DNA of 64,000 nt from Datisca glomerata (lineage: Eukaryota > Streptophyta > Magnoliopsida > Cucurbitales > Datiscaceae). The DNA lies in assembly GCA_003255025.1 (NCBI GenBank), contig QANY01004006.1, forward strand, positions 57,196 to 121,195, in the 5' to 3' direction. The notes under the pieces were generated by a model. That model was not told where the DNA came from. It made no database searches and saw only the letters and a program-made list of their open reading frames with translations. Shown one piece after another: positions 49,073 through 63,000 of this stretch (position 1 is its first letter; each line of letters begins with the position of its first letter). The position numbers were made by a program, and so were the translations under genes.

Positions 49073-49930
49073 CCCGTTAGATATCAAATCGAATTTTATT
49101 CTGAGACCTACAGGTGTGATAGGGTTTACCCATCGTAGCCCAGTTTTAAGTACAAAAAACACAGCCTATGCAGTTTAGAATATGTGGAATCGATGGATTG
49201 TAGTACGCGCATGTCAACTTCCATAGGGGATAACTTTTGACATGGGTGAACCACATGGCCCGTATGATTTCAAATCGAACCTTATTCAAGGTGCAACAGG
49301 GTTTACGTATCACAGTCTACTTTCAAGTCCAAAAAAAATAGACTGTGCAGCTTTAGAGATCGACATGTATGGTAGGGCATAACTTTTAACAATGGTCGAA
49401 CAACGTGGCCCATAAGATATCAAATTGAAGCTTATTAAGAGACCGACAAGTACAATAGGTTTTACGCATCACAATCTTATTTCATGTATAAAAAACACAG
49501 ACTGTACAACTTTAGAATATCTAGAACAGATGGATCGTGGCACGTGAGCGGTAAATAGGTTTTCCCTAAGGTATAACTTTTCACTCTAGTGGAACCACGT
49601 GGCTCGTAAGATATCAAATCGATCTTATTCAGAGTGCTACTCGTGCGACATGGCTTACCCATTCTAGACAAGTTTAGAGTGCAAAATTCAAAGACCGTGC
49701 AACTTTAGAATTTCTGGAACAGACGATCGTGTCACGCGCATGCCAACTTCCGTAGGGCATAACATTTGATATGGGTGAAACCATGTGCCCCGTAAGATAT
49801 CAAATCGTAGCTTATGAGAGACCTACAGGTACGATAGGGTTTACCCGTCCCAGCCCAGTTTCGAATCCAAAAAACACAGACTGTGCAGCTTTGAAATTTC
49901 TAGAATAGGTGGATCGTGGCACGCGCAAGT
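49073..49930. repeat. Copy of 6902-7748
   Basis: E, A with the AGAGATCGACATG deletion, B with the GTGAGCGGTAAATAGG variant, C and D follow 6902-7740 at an offset of about 42178-42182. Confidence 0.8.
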
Positions 49931-49948
49931 ATCGTGGCACGCGCAAGT
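49913..49948. repeat. 18-bp tandem duplication at a block junction
   Basis: ATCGTGGCACGCGCAAGT is present at 49913-49930 and again at 49931-49948. It marks the exact point where the 6902-7748-like block meets the 27870-like block. Confidence 0.88.
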
Positions 49949-52900
49949 CAACTTCTGTAGGGCAAAACTTTTGACTCGGGTGGAACCACGTAGCCCGTAT
50001 GATATCAAATCAAAGCTTATTCAAGGTGCGATAGGGTTTACCGCTCACAGCCCAGTTTCAAGTCCTAAAAACATAGACTGTGCAGCTTTAGAATTTCTAC
50101 AACAAACAGATCGTGGCACGTGCAAGTCAACTTCCATAGGGAATAACTTTTGACGTGGGTGGAACCACATGGCCCGTAAGATATCAAATCGAAGCTTACT
50201 CAAAGTCCTACAACTTTTCACTCTAGATTAACCACGTGGACCGTAAGATGTCAATTCTATTTTATTCAGTGTCCTATTGGTGCGATAGGGTTTACCCATC
50301 ATAGCCAAGTTTTGAGTCCAAAAGTCAAAGACCGTGCAACTTTAGAATTTCTGGAATAGACGGATCGTGGCACGCACATGCAAAATTTCGTAGGGCATAA
50401 CATTTGACATGGGTGGACCACGTACCTCGTAAGATATCAAATTGAAACTTATTCAGAGACCGGCAATATGACAAGTTTTATGCATCATAGTCTTGTTTCA
50501 TTTGTATAAATCACATACTGTGTAACTTTAGAATTTCTGGAATAGACGGATTGTGGCACGCGCAAGTCAACTTCCGTATGGCATCACTTTTCACTTTGGT
50601 GGAACCACGTGGACTGTGCAACTTTAGATTTTCTGCAAAATAGATTGTGGCACGCGCACGTCAACTTCTGTAGGGCATAACTTTTAACATGGGTGGAACC
50701 ACGTGGCCTGTAAGATATCAAATTGAAGCTTATTCAGAGACCAACAAGTACGATAAGTTTTACACATCACAGTCTTGTTTCATTTGTAAAAAATACTGAT
50801 TGTACAACTTTAGAATGTTTGGAACAGATGGATCGTGGCACACACATGTCAACTTCCGTAAGGCATAACTTTTTACTTTATTGGAACCACGCTGCCCGTA
50901 AGATATCAAATTGAAGCTTACTGAAGGTGTGACATGGTTTACCCATGACACTCTAGTTCCAAGTTTAAAAAGCATAGATTTTGCAGCTTTAGAATTTCTG
51001 TAACAAATTGATCGTGGCACGCGCAGTTCAACTTCTATAGGGAATAACTTTTGACATGGGTGGAATCGCGTGGCCCATAAGATATCAAATTGAAGCTTAC
51101 TGAAAGTGTGACAGGCTTTACCCATTACACTTCAGTTCCAAGTCCATAAAACATAGACTGTGCATCTTTAGAATTTCTATAACAATTTGATAGTGGCACG
51201 CGTCGTTCAACTTCTATAGGGCATAACTTTTGGAAAGAGTGGAACCACGCGGCCCGTAAAATATCAAATTGAAGCTTATTAAGAGACTTATGGGTGCGAC
51301 AAGGTTTACCAATCATAGCCAAGTTTTGTGACAAAAATTCAAAGACAATGCAACTTTCGAATACTTGGAACAGACGGTTTGTGGCAAGCGCGTGCCAACT
51401 TCCGTAGGGCATAACATTTGACATGGGTGGAACCACGTGCCCTATGAGATATCAAATCAATGCTTCATCTAAGACCTAGAGGTGCCACATGGTTTACCCA
51501 TCACAACCCAGTTTTGAATCCAAAGAATACAGACTATGGAGCTTTAAAATTTTTGCAATAGGTAGATCGTGGCACGCGGATATCAACTTTCGTCGGGCAT
51601 AACTTTTGACTCGGGTGGAACCATGTGGCCTGTTATATATCAAATCGAAGCTTATTCTGAAATCTACAGGTGAGATACGATATATTTGTCACAACCTAGT
51701 TTTGAGTCCAAAAAAATGGATTGTGCAGTTTAGAATGGATTGTGCAGTTCAACTTTCATAGGGCATAACTTTTCACATGGGCCGAACCACATGGCCCGCA
51801 AGACGCGACAAACTTTACCCATCACAGCCGAGTTCCAAGTCCAGAAAATATAGACTGTGCAGCTTTAGAATTTCTACAACAAATTGATTGTGGCTTGCGC
51901 TGTTCAACTTCTATAGGGCATAACTTTCCATATAGGTGGAACAACATGCCCCGTAAGACATCGAATTGAAGCTTATTCGAAGGCCTACAAGTTTTTACGC
52001 ATCATAGTCTAGCATCGTGTTTGAAAAACACAAACTATAAAACTTTAGAATTTCTAGAATAGATAGATCGTGGCACGGGCATGTCAACTTCCGTAAGGCA
52101 TAACTTCTCACTCTGGTGGAAGCACGTGGCCGGTAAGATATCAAATCTATCTTATTCAGAGTCCTACTAGGGAAAAAGGGTTTACCCATCGTAATCAAGT
52201 TTAGAGACTAAAATTCAATGACCGTGCAACTTTATAATTTCTGGAATAGACGGATCGTGGCACGCGCATACCAACTTCTGTAGGGCACAACATTTGACAC
52301 GGGTGGTACCACATGACTCGTAAGATATCAAATCAAAGCTTATTCAAGGTGCGGCAGAGTTTACTTATCATAGGCTAGTTTCAAGTCCCAAAACAAATAT
52401 TGTGCAGCTTTAGAATTTCTAGATCAAATTGATCGTGACACGCGCAGGTCAACTTCCATACGGCATAACTGTTAACATGGGAGGAACCACATGGCCCGTA
52501 AGATATCAAATCGAAGCTTACTCAAGCTGTGATATGTCTTAAAAACATAGACTGTGCAGCTTTAGAATTTCTGCAACAAATTGATCGTGGGACAGACAGT
52601 TCAACTTCTGTTGGGCATAACTTTTGACATGAGAGGAACCACGTGCCCCGTAAGATATCAAATTGAAGCTTATTCAGAGAACAACAAGTACGACAGTTTT
52701 TACGCATTGTATTCTAGTTTTGTGTGTAAAAAACACAGACTGTACAACTCTCAAATTTGTAGAACAGACAGATCGTGGCACTTGCATGTCAACTTCCGTA
52801 AGGCATAACTTCTCACTCTGGTGGAACCAAGTGGCCCGTATGATATCAAATCTATCTTATTCAGAGTCTCACTAGTGAGATAGGGTTTACCCACAAAGCT

Positions 52901-53310
52901 AAGTTTTGAGTCTAAAATTCAAGGAGCGTGCAACTTTAGAATTTTGAGTCCAAAAACATGGACTGTGCAGGTCAACTTCAATAGGGCATAACTTTTTACA
53001 TGGGTGAAACCACACGGCCAGTATGATATCAAATCGTAGCTCATTCAAGGTGCAAAAGGGTTAACCTTTCACAGCCTAGTTTCAAGTCCAGAAACCAAAG
53101 ACCGTGCAGTTTAGAATTTCTGAAAAAAAAAAGTGGATCATGGCACGTGCAGGTCAACATCTGTACGGCATAACTTTTGACATCGGTGGAACAACGTTGC
53201 CCGAAAGATATCAAACTGAAGCTTACTAAAGGTGCAACAGGGATTACCCATCACAGCCTAGTTCCATGTCCAAAAAACATAGCCTGGGTAACTTTAGAAT
53301 TTTGGCAATA
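49931..53310. repeat. Copy of 27870-31500, then of 37005-37400
   Basis: The order of monomers follows 27870-31500 up to about 52935, where AGAATTTT is joined to GAGTCCAAAAACATGGAC. From there to 53310 the sequence follows 37005-37375 and 41090-41480. The junction at 52935 has no duplicated or foreign bases. Confidence 0.75.
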
Positions 53311-56300
53311 AATGGATCGTGGCACGCGCATGTCAACTTCTATAGGGCATAACATTTGACATGGGTGGAACCACGTGGCCCGTAAGATATCAAATTGAAG
53401 CATATTAAGAGACCTACAAATTTTCAACCTGGTGGAACCACATGGCCCATAAGATATCAAATCTATCTTTTTCAGAGTCCTACTGGTGCGTAAGGGATTT
53501 CGCATCGTTGCCAAGTTTTGAGTCCAATATTCAAAGACCGTGCAACTTTAGAATTTCTGGAATAGACGGATCGTGGCACGCGTATGCCAACTTCGGTAGG
53601 GCATAACATTTGACATGGGTTTGACCACGTGCCCCGTAAGATATCAAACTTAATCTTATTCAGAGACCGCGACAGGTTTTACGCAGTCTTGTTTCATCTG
53701 TAAAAAACCCAGACGGTACAACATTAGACTTTATGGAACAGACGGATCGTGGCCCGCGCATGTCAAATTCCATAAGGCATAACTTTTCACTTTAGTGGAA
53801 CCACATGGCCCATTAGATATCAAATTGATCTTATTCAGAGCCTTACTGGTGCGATAGGGTTTACCCATTGTAGCCAAGTTTTGAGTCCAAAATTCAAAGA
53901 TCGTGCAGCTTTACAAATTTCGGGATAGACGGATCGTGCCTCGCGCATGCCAACTCCCACAGGGAATAACATTTGACATGGGCGGAACCACGTGCCTCGT
54001 TAGATATGAAATCGATGCTTCATCTGAGCCCTACAAGTGTGACAGGGTTTACCCATCAATGCCCAGTTTCGAAACCAAAGAACACAGACTGTACAACTTT
54101 AAAATTTCTGGAACAGGTGGATCGTGGCACAGACAAGCCAACTTTCGTAGGGCATAGCTTTTGACTCCGGTGGAACCACGGGGCCCATTAGATATCAAAT
54201 CGAAGCTTTACAAATTTTAAAACAAATTGATCGTGTCACGCGCAGGTCAACTTCTGTAGGGCATAACTTTTGACATTGGTGGAACCACGTTGCCCGTAAG
54301 ATATCAAATTGAAGCTTATTCAGGACCTACAAGTACGACAGGTTTTATGCGTCGCAAGATAGTTTCTTGTGTAATAAATATAGACTATACAACTTTAGAA
54401 TTTCTGGAAGAGACGGATCGTGGCACGCGCATGTCAACTCATGTGTGGCAAAACTTTTCACTCTGGTGGAACCACGTGGCCCGTAAGATATCGAATCGAT
54501 ATTTTTCACACTCCTACGAGTGCGACAGGGTGTACGCATCGTGGCCATGTTTTGAGTCTAAAATTCAATGACAGTGCAACTTTAGAATTTCCAGAATAGA
54601 CGGATCGTGGCACGCGCATGCCAACATCTGAAGTGAATAACATTTAATATGGGTGAGACCACGTGCCCAGTGAGATATCAAATTGAAGCTTATTCAGAGA
54701 CCGACAAGTACGATAGGTTTTATGCATCATAGTCTAGTTTTATGTGTAAGAAACACAAATTGTAAAGTTTAGAATTTATGGAATAGATGGATCGTGGTAC
54801 GCGCATGTCAACTTTCGTATGGCATAACTTTTCACTCTGGTGGAACCACGTGGCATGTAAGATATCAAATCGATCTTATTCAGATTCGTGCTGGTCCGAT
54901 AGGGTTTACCCACCGTGGCCAAGTTTTAAGTCCAAAATTCAAAGACCGTGCAACTTTAGAATTTCTAGATTAGACGGATCGTGGCACGTGCATGCCAGCT
55001 TCCATTTGACATGGGTGGACGACGTGCCCTGTAAGATATCATATTGAAGATTATTCAGAGACCGACAATTGCGACAGGTTTTACGCATCATAGTCTTGTT
55101 TCGTAGACTGTGCAACTTTTAAATTTCAGGTATAGGTGGATCGTGGCACGAGCAAGTCAACTTCAGTAGGGCATAACTTTTGATTCGAGTGGAACCACGG
55201 GGCTCGCTAGATATAAAATCGAACCTTATTCTGTGACCTATAGGTGCGATCGGGTTTTCTAGTTGTAGCCCTGTTCTGAGTCCAAAAAACATGGACTGTG
55301 CAGTTTAGAATTGGTGGAACCAATGGATCGTGGCACACGCAGGGCATAACTTTTGACATGGTTCGAACCACGTACCCTGTAAGATATCAAATTGAAGCTT
55401 ATTCAAGGCGCAATAGGGTTTACCCATCAAAGGCTAGGTTCAAGTCCAAAAAAATTACATGTGCAGCTTTAGAATTTCTATAACAAACGTATCGTCGCAC
55501 GTGCAGGTCAACTTCAATAGGGCATAACTTTTGACAAGGGTGGAACCATGTGGCCCGTATGATATTAAATTTAAGCTTACTCAAGGTGCACCGGGTTTAC
55601 CCATCACAACCTAGTTTCAAGTCCAAATAACATAGGCTGTGCATCTTTAGAATTTATGCAAAAAATAGATCGTGGCACGCGCATGTCAACTTCTATAGGG
55701 CATAACTTTTAGCATGGGTGGAACCACGTGGCCTATAAGATATCAAATTGAAGCTTATTCAGAGATCGACAAGTACGACAAGTTTTACGCATCACAGTCT
55801 TGTTTCATCTATAAAAAAATAGACTGTAATACTTTAGAATTTCTGGAACAGACGGATCATGGTACGTGCATGTCAACTTTCCTATGGCATAACTTTTCAC
55901 TCTCGTGGAACCACGTGGCATGTAAGATATCAAATCGATATTAATCAGAGTCCAACTGGTGCAACAGGGTTTACCCACCGTAGCCATGTTTTGAGTCCAA
56001 AGCTCAATGACTGTGCAACTTTAGAATTTCCGGAACAACGGATCGTGAGACGCGCATGCCAACTTCCGTAAGGCATAACAATGGACATGAGTGGAACCAC
56101 GTGCCCCGTAAGATATCAAATCGATGCTTCAACTGAGAACTACAAGTGTAACAGAGCCTACCCGTCATAGCCCAATTTCCAATCCAAAGAATATAGACCG
56201 TGTAGCTTTAAAATATCTGGAATAGGTGGATCGTGGCACGCGTAAGTCAAATCCGTAGGGCATAACTTTTGACTCGGGTGGAACCACGTGGGCCGTTAGA

Positions 56301-57279
56301 TATCAAATCGAAGGCTATTATGAGATCTACAGGTGTGATAGGGTATACTCGTCGCAGCCCAGTTTTGAGTCCAAAAATCATGGACTGTGCAGTTTACAAT
56401 TTGTGAAACCTATGGATCGTGGCACGCGTAGGTCAACTTCCATAGGGAATAACTTTTGACATGCGTGGATCCACGTGGCCCGTAAGATATCAAATCGAAG
56501 CTTATTTAAGGTACGACAGGGTTTACCCATCATTGCCTAGTTTCAAGAGAAAAAAACATACATTATACAGGTTTAGAATTTCTATAACAAACAGATCGTG
56601 GCACACGCAGATAAAGTTCTATAGGGCATAACTTTTGACATGTGTGGATCCACGTGGCCAGAAAGATATTAAATCAAAGCTTACACAAGACACAACCGGG
56701 TTTACCCATCACAGACTAGTTACAAGTTCAAAAAACATAGACTATGTAGCTTCAAAATTTCTGCAACAAATGGATCGTGGCACGTGCATGTCAACTTCCA
56801 TAGGGCATAAATTTTGACATGTGTGGAACCAGGTGGCCCATAAGATATCAAATCGAAGCATAGATTGTGCAACTTTAGAATATCTGCAACAAACAGATCC
56901 TCGCACGTGCTGATCAACTTCTGTAGGGCATAACTTTTAACATGGGTGGAACCACGTGGCCCATAAGATATTAATTTGAAGCTTATTTAGAGACAGACAA
57001 GTACGACGGGTTTTACGCATCACAATCTTGTTTCCGTAAGGCATAATTTTTCACTCTGGTGGGACCAAGCATCCCGTATGATATCAAATCGATCTTTTTC
57101 AGAGTCTTACTAGTGTGACATGGTATACCTATCTTAGCCAAGTTTTGAGTCTTAAATTCAAAGACCGTGCAGCTTTAGAATTTTTGGGTGGAATTATAAG
57201 ATATCAAATCCAAGCATATTCAAGGTGCGACAGAGTTTACTGATTACAGCCTAGTTTGAAGTCCCAAAAACATAGAATT
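53311..57279. repeat. ~3.97-kb segmental duplicate, copy 1
   Basis: The segment corresponds base for base to 60032-64000 at offset 6721, then 6722 after a one-base gap near 56037. It contains A, deleted B, C, B, C, D, a D/A junction near 54206, B, C, B, C, B/D, E, A, A, B, C, D, E, A, A and later fragments. The first 1218 bases look identical to the second copy. Confidence 0.88.
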
Positions 57280-60030
57280 TGCAGCATTAGAATTTCTGCA
57301 ACAAACGGATCGTGGCACGCGCAGGTCAACTTCCGTAGCGCGTTACTTTTGTCATGGGTGGATCCATGTGGTCCGTAAGACATTAAAAAAAGCTTATTGA
57401 AGCTAGGGCTGGGTTTACCCATCACAGCCTAGTTTCAAGTCCAAAAACCATAGACTGTGCAGCTTTAGAATTTCTGCAACAAATGGATCATGGCACACAC
57501 AGGTCAACTTCTGTAGGGCATGGCTTTTGACATGGGTGGAGCCACGTGACCCGTATGATATCAAATCGATGTTTCATCAGAGTCCTACAGGTGTAACAGG
57601 GTTTACCCTTCACAGCCTAGTATCGTATCCAAAGAACACAGTCTGCGCGGCTTTCCAATTTCAAAAACATGGACTATGCAGTTTTGAATTTGTGGAACCG
57701 ATGGATCGTGGCACGCACAGGTCAACTTTCATAGGGCATAACTTTTTACATGGGTCGAACCAGGATCCCCGTAAGATATCAAATCAAAGATTATTCAAGC
57801 TGCAACACGGTTTACCCATCACAGGCTAGGTTCAAGTCCAAAAACATAGACTGTGCAGCTTTTTACATGGGTGAACCAATTTTCCCGTATCATATCTAGT
57901 CAAAGCTTATTCAAGAGCGATAGGATTTATCAGCCACAGCCTAGTTTCAAGTAAAAAAACATAGACTATGCATCTTTAGAATTTCTGCAACAAACTCAAC
58001 GTGGCACTCGCATGTCAACTTCCATAGCGCATAACTTTTGACATGGGTGGAACCATGTGGCCCGTAAGATATCAAATCGAAACTTATTCATCGTCAGACA
58101 GGATTTCCCCATCACAGCCTAGTTTCATGTCCAAAAAACATTGGCTGTGCAGCTTTAGAATTTCTACAACAAACGGATCGTGGCACACGCAGGTCAACTT
58201 CTATAGGGCATGACTTTTGACATGGGTGGAACCACATGGCCCGTACGATATAAGATCGAACCTTATTCAAGGTGCAACAGGGGTTTACATATCATAGTCT
58301 ACTTTCAAGTCTAAAAAAATAGACTGTGCAGCTTTAGAGATCGACAAGTACGGTAGGGCATAACTTTTAACAATGGTCGAACAACGTGGCCCGTAAGATA
58401 TCAAATTGAAGCTTATTCAGAGACCGACAAGTAAAATAGGTTTTACGCATCACAATCTTATTTCATGTATAAAAAACACAGACTGTACAAATTTAGAATA
58501 TCTGGAACAGATGGATCGTGGCACGTGCACGTCCACTTCCGTAGGGCATAACATTTGACATGGGTGAAACCATGTGCCCCGTAAGATATCAAATCGTAAC
58601 TTATGAGAGACCTACAGGTATGATAGAGTTTACCCTTCCTAGCCCAGTTTCGAATCCAAAAAACGCAGACTGTGCAGCATTAAAATTTCTGGAATAGGTG
58701 GATCGTGGCACGCGCAAGTCAAATTCTGTAGGGCATAACTTTTGACTCGGGTGGAACGACGTAGCCTGTATGATATCAAATCAAAGCTTATTCAAGGTGC
58801 GACAGGGTTTAACTTTCACAGACCTGTTTCAAGTCCTAAAAACATAAAGTGTGCATCTTTAGAATTTCTGCAACAAATGGATCGTGGCTCGCGCAATTCA
58901 ACTTCCATAGGGAATAAATTTTGACATGGGTGGAACCACATGGCCCGTAAGATATCAAATCGAAGCTTACTGCAACTTTTCACTCTAGAAGAACCACGTG
59001 GACCGTAAGATATCAATTCTATCCTATTCATAGTCCTATTGGTGCGACAGGGTTTACCCATCGTACCCAAGTTTGTAGTCCAAAATTCAAAGACCGTGCA
59101 ACTTTAGAATTTCTGGAATAGACGGATCGTGGCACGCACATGCCATTCCGTTGGACATACTTTTAAACTTCCGTAGGGCATAAATTTTCACTCTGGTGGA
59201 ACCACGCGGCCCGTAAGATATCAAATCAATCTTATTCAGAGTCTTACTGGTGTGACAAGGTTTACCCATTGTAGCCAAGTTTTGAGCCTAAAATTCAAAT
59301 ACCGTGCAGCTTTCAAATTTTTGGGTGGAACCATAAGATATCAAATCAAAGCATATTCAAGGTGCGACAGAGTTTACTGATTACAGCCTAGTTTGAAGTC
59401 CTAAAAACATAGAATTTGCAGCATTAGAATTTCTGCAACAAACGGATCGTGGCACGCGCAGGTCAACTTCCGTAGCGCGTTACTTTTGTCATGGGTGGAT
59501 CCATGTGGTCCGTAAGACATCAAATAGATGCTTATTGAAGCTAGGGCAGAGTTTACCCATCACAGCCTAGTTTCAAGTCCAAAAACCATAGACTGTGCAG
59601 CTTTAGAATTTCTGCAACAAATGGATCATGGCACACGCAGGTCAACTTCTGTAGGGCATGGCTTTTGACATGGGTGGAGCCACGTGGCCCGTATGATATC
59701 AAATCGACATTTCATCAGAGTCCTACAGGTGCAACAGGGTTTACCCTTCACAGCCTAGTATCGTATCCAAAGAACACAGTCTGCGCGGCTTTCCAATTTC
59801 AAAAACATGGACTATGCAGTTTTGAATTTGTGGAACCGATGCATCGTGGCACGCACAGGTCAACTTTCATAGGGCATAACTTTTTACATGGGTCGAACCA
59901 GGATCCCCGTAAGATATCAAATCAAAGATTATTCAAGCTGTAACAGGGTTTACCCATCACAGGCTAGGTTCAAGTCCAAAAACATAGACTCTGCAGCTTT
60001 GGAATTTCTACAACAAACAGATCATGGCAC
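57280..60030. repeat. Mixed block with an internal 2138-bp-spaced duplication
   Basis: 57180-57870 and 59320-60010 are near copies 2138 bp apart, sharing the unusual words GTCTGCGCGGCTTTCC and CCAGGATCCCCG. Between them, 57870-58250 follows 5950-6330 and 58250-58520 follows 7040-7370. The part 58540-59100 follows 7580-7700 and 27700-28260. The segment 59130-59300 holds a C fragment and a short B-C junction. Confidence 0.72.
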
Positions 60031-60031
60031 N
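60031..60031. other. Unknown base at a register break (possible contig join)
   Basis: The A monomer before the N ends with CAGATCATGGCAC and the one after it begins with AATGGATCGTGGCACG. About 15 bases of the monomer are thus present twice, and the block identity switches from the 57180-like to the 53311-like series at this base. Confidence 0.9.
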
Positions 60032-63000
60032 AATGGATCGTGGCACGCGCATGTCAACTTCTATAGGGCATAACATTTGACATGGGTGGAACCACGTGGC
60101 CCGTAAGATATCAAATTGAAGCATATTAAGAGACCTACAAATTTTCAACCTGGTGGAACCACATGGCCCATAAGATATCAAATCTATCTTTTTCAGAGTC
60201 CTACTGGTGCGTAAGGGATTTCGCATCGTTGCCAAGTTTTGAGTCCAATATTCAAAGACCGTGCAACTTTAGAATTTCTGGAATAGACGGATCGTGGCAC
60301 GCGTATGCCAACTTCGGTAGGGCATAACATTTGACATGGGTTTGACCACGTGCCCCGTAAGATATCAAACTTAATCTTATTCAGAGACCGCGACAGGTTT
60401 TACGCAGTCTTGTTTCATCTGTAAAAAACCCAGACGGTACAACATTAGACTTTATGGAACAGACGGATCGTGGCCCGCGCATGTCAAATTCCATAAGGCA
60501 TAACTTTTCACTTTAGTGGAACCACATGGCCCATTAGATATCAAATTGATCTTATTCAGAGCCTTACTGGTGCGATAGGGTTTACCCATTGTAGCCAAGT
60601 TTTGAGTCCAAAATTCAAAGATCGTGCAGCTTTACAAATTTCGGGATAGACGGATCGTGCCTCGCGCATGCCAACTCCCACAGGGAATAACATTTGACAT
60701 GGGCGGAACCACGTGCCTCGTTAGATATGAAATCGATGCTTCATCTGAGCCCTACAAGTGTGACAGGGTTTACCCATCAATGCCCAGTTTCGAAACCAAA
60801 GAACACAGACTGTACAACTTTAAAATTTCTGGAACAGGTGGATCGTGGCACAGACAAGCCAACTTTCGTAGGGCATAGCTTTTGACTCCGGTGGAACCAC
60901 GGGGCCCATTAGATATCAAATCGAAGCTTTACAAATTTTAAAACAAATTGATCGTGTCACGCGCAGGTCAACTTCTGTAGGGCATAACTTTTGACATTGG
61001 TGGAACCACGTTGCCCGTAAGATATCAAATTGAAGCTTATTCAGGACCTACAAGTACGACAGGTTTTATGCGTCGCAAGATAGTTTCTTGTGTAATAAAT
61101 ATAGACTATACAACTTTAGAATTTCTGGAAGAGACGGATCGTGGCACGCGCATGTCAACTCATGTGTGGCAAAACTTTTCACTCTGGTGGAACCACGTGG
61201 CCCGTAAGATATCGAATCGATATTTTTCACACTCCTACGAGTGCGACAGGGTTTACGCATCGTGGCCATGTTTTGAGTCTAAAATTCAATGACAATGCAA
61301 CTTTAGAATTTCCAGAACAGACGGATCGTGGCACGCGCATGCCAACATCTGAAGGGAATAACATTTGATATGGGTGAGACCACGTGCCCAGTGAGATATC
61401 AAATTGAAGCTTATTCAGAGACCGACAAGTACGATAGGTTTTATGCATCATAGTCTAGTTTTATGTGTAAGAAACTCAGACTGTAAAGTTTAGAATTTAT
61501 GGGACAGATGGATCGTGGTACGCGCATGTCAACTTTCGTATGGCATAACTTTTCACTTTGGTGGAACCACGTGGCATGTAAGATATCAAATCGATCTTAT
61601 TCAGATTCGTGCTGGTCCGATAGGGTTTACCCACTGTGGCCAAGTTTTAAGTCCAAAATTCAAAGACCGTGCAACTTTAGAATTTCTAGATTAGACGGAT
61701 CGTGGCACGTGCATGCCAGCTTCCATTTGACATGGGTGGACGACGTGCCCTGTAAGATATCATATTGAAGATTATTCAGAGACCGACAATTGCGACAGGT
61801 TTTACGCATCATAGTCTTGTTTCGTAGACTGTGCAACTTTTAAATTTCAGGTATAGGTGGATCGTGGCACGAGCAAGTCAACTTCAATAGGGCATAACTT
61901 TTTATTCGAGTTGAACCACGGGGCTCGCTAGATATAAAATCGAACCTTATTTTGAGACCTATAAGTGCGATCGGGTTTTCCAGTTGTAGCCCTGTTCCGA
62001 GTCCAAAAAACATGGACTGTGCAGTTTAGAATTGGTGGAACCAATGGATCGTGGCACGCGCAGGGCATAACTTTTGACATGGTTCGAACCACGTACCCTG
62101 TAAGATATCAAATTGAAGCTTATTCAAGGCGCAATAGGGTTTACCCATCAAAGGCTAGGTTCATGTCCAAAAAAATTACATGTGCAGCTTTAGAATTTCT
62201 ATAACAAACGTATCGTCGCACATGCAGGTCAACTTCAATAGGTCATAACTTTTGACAAGGGCGGAACCACGTGGCCCGTATGATATTAAATTTAAGCTTA
62301 CTCAAGGTGCACCGGGTTTACCCATCACAACCTAGTTTCAAGTCCAAATAACATAGGCTGTGCAGCTTTAGAATTTATGCAAAAAATAGATCGTGGCACG
62401 CGCAGGTCAACTTCTATAGGGCATAACTTTTAACATGGGTGGAACCACGTGGCCTATAAGATATCAAATTGAAGCTTATTCAGAGATCGACAAGTACGAC
62501 AAGTTTTACGCATCATAGTCTTGTTTCATCTATAAAAAAATAGACTGTAATACTTTAGAATTTCTGGAACAGACGGATCATGGTACGTGCATGTCAACTT
62601 TCCTATGGCATAACTTTTCACTCTCGTGGAACCACGTGGCATGTAAGATATCAAATCGATATTAATCAGAGTCCAACTGGTGCAACAGGGTTTACCCACC
62701 GTAGCCATGTTTTGAGTCCAAAGCTCAATGACCGTGCAACTTTAGAATTTCCGGAACAGACGGATCGTGGGACGCGCATGCCAACTTCCGTAAGGCATAA
62801 CAATGGACATGGGTGGAACCACGTTCCCCGTAAGATATCAAATCGATGCTTCAACCCAGACCTACAAGTGTAACAGAGCCTACCCGTCATAGCCCAATTT
62901 CCAATCCAAAGAACATAGACAGTGTAGCTTTAAAATATCTGGAATAGGTGGATCGTTGCACGCGTAAGTCAAATCCGTAGGGCAAAACTTTTGACTCGGG

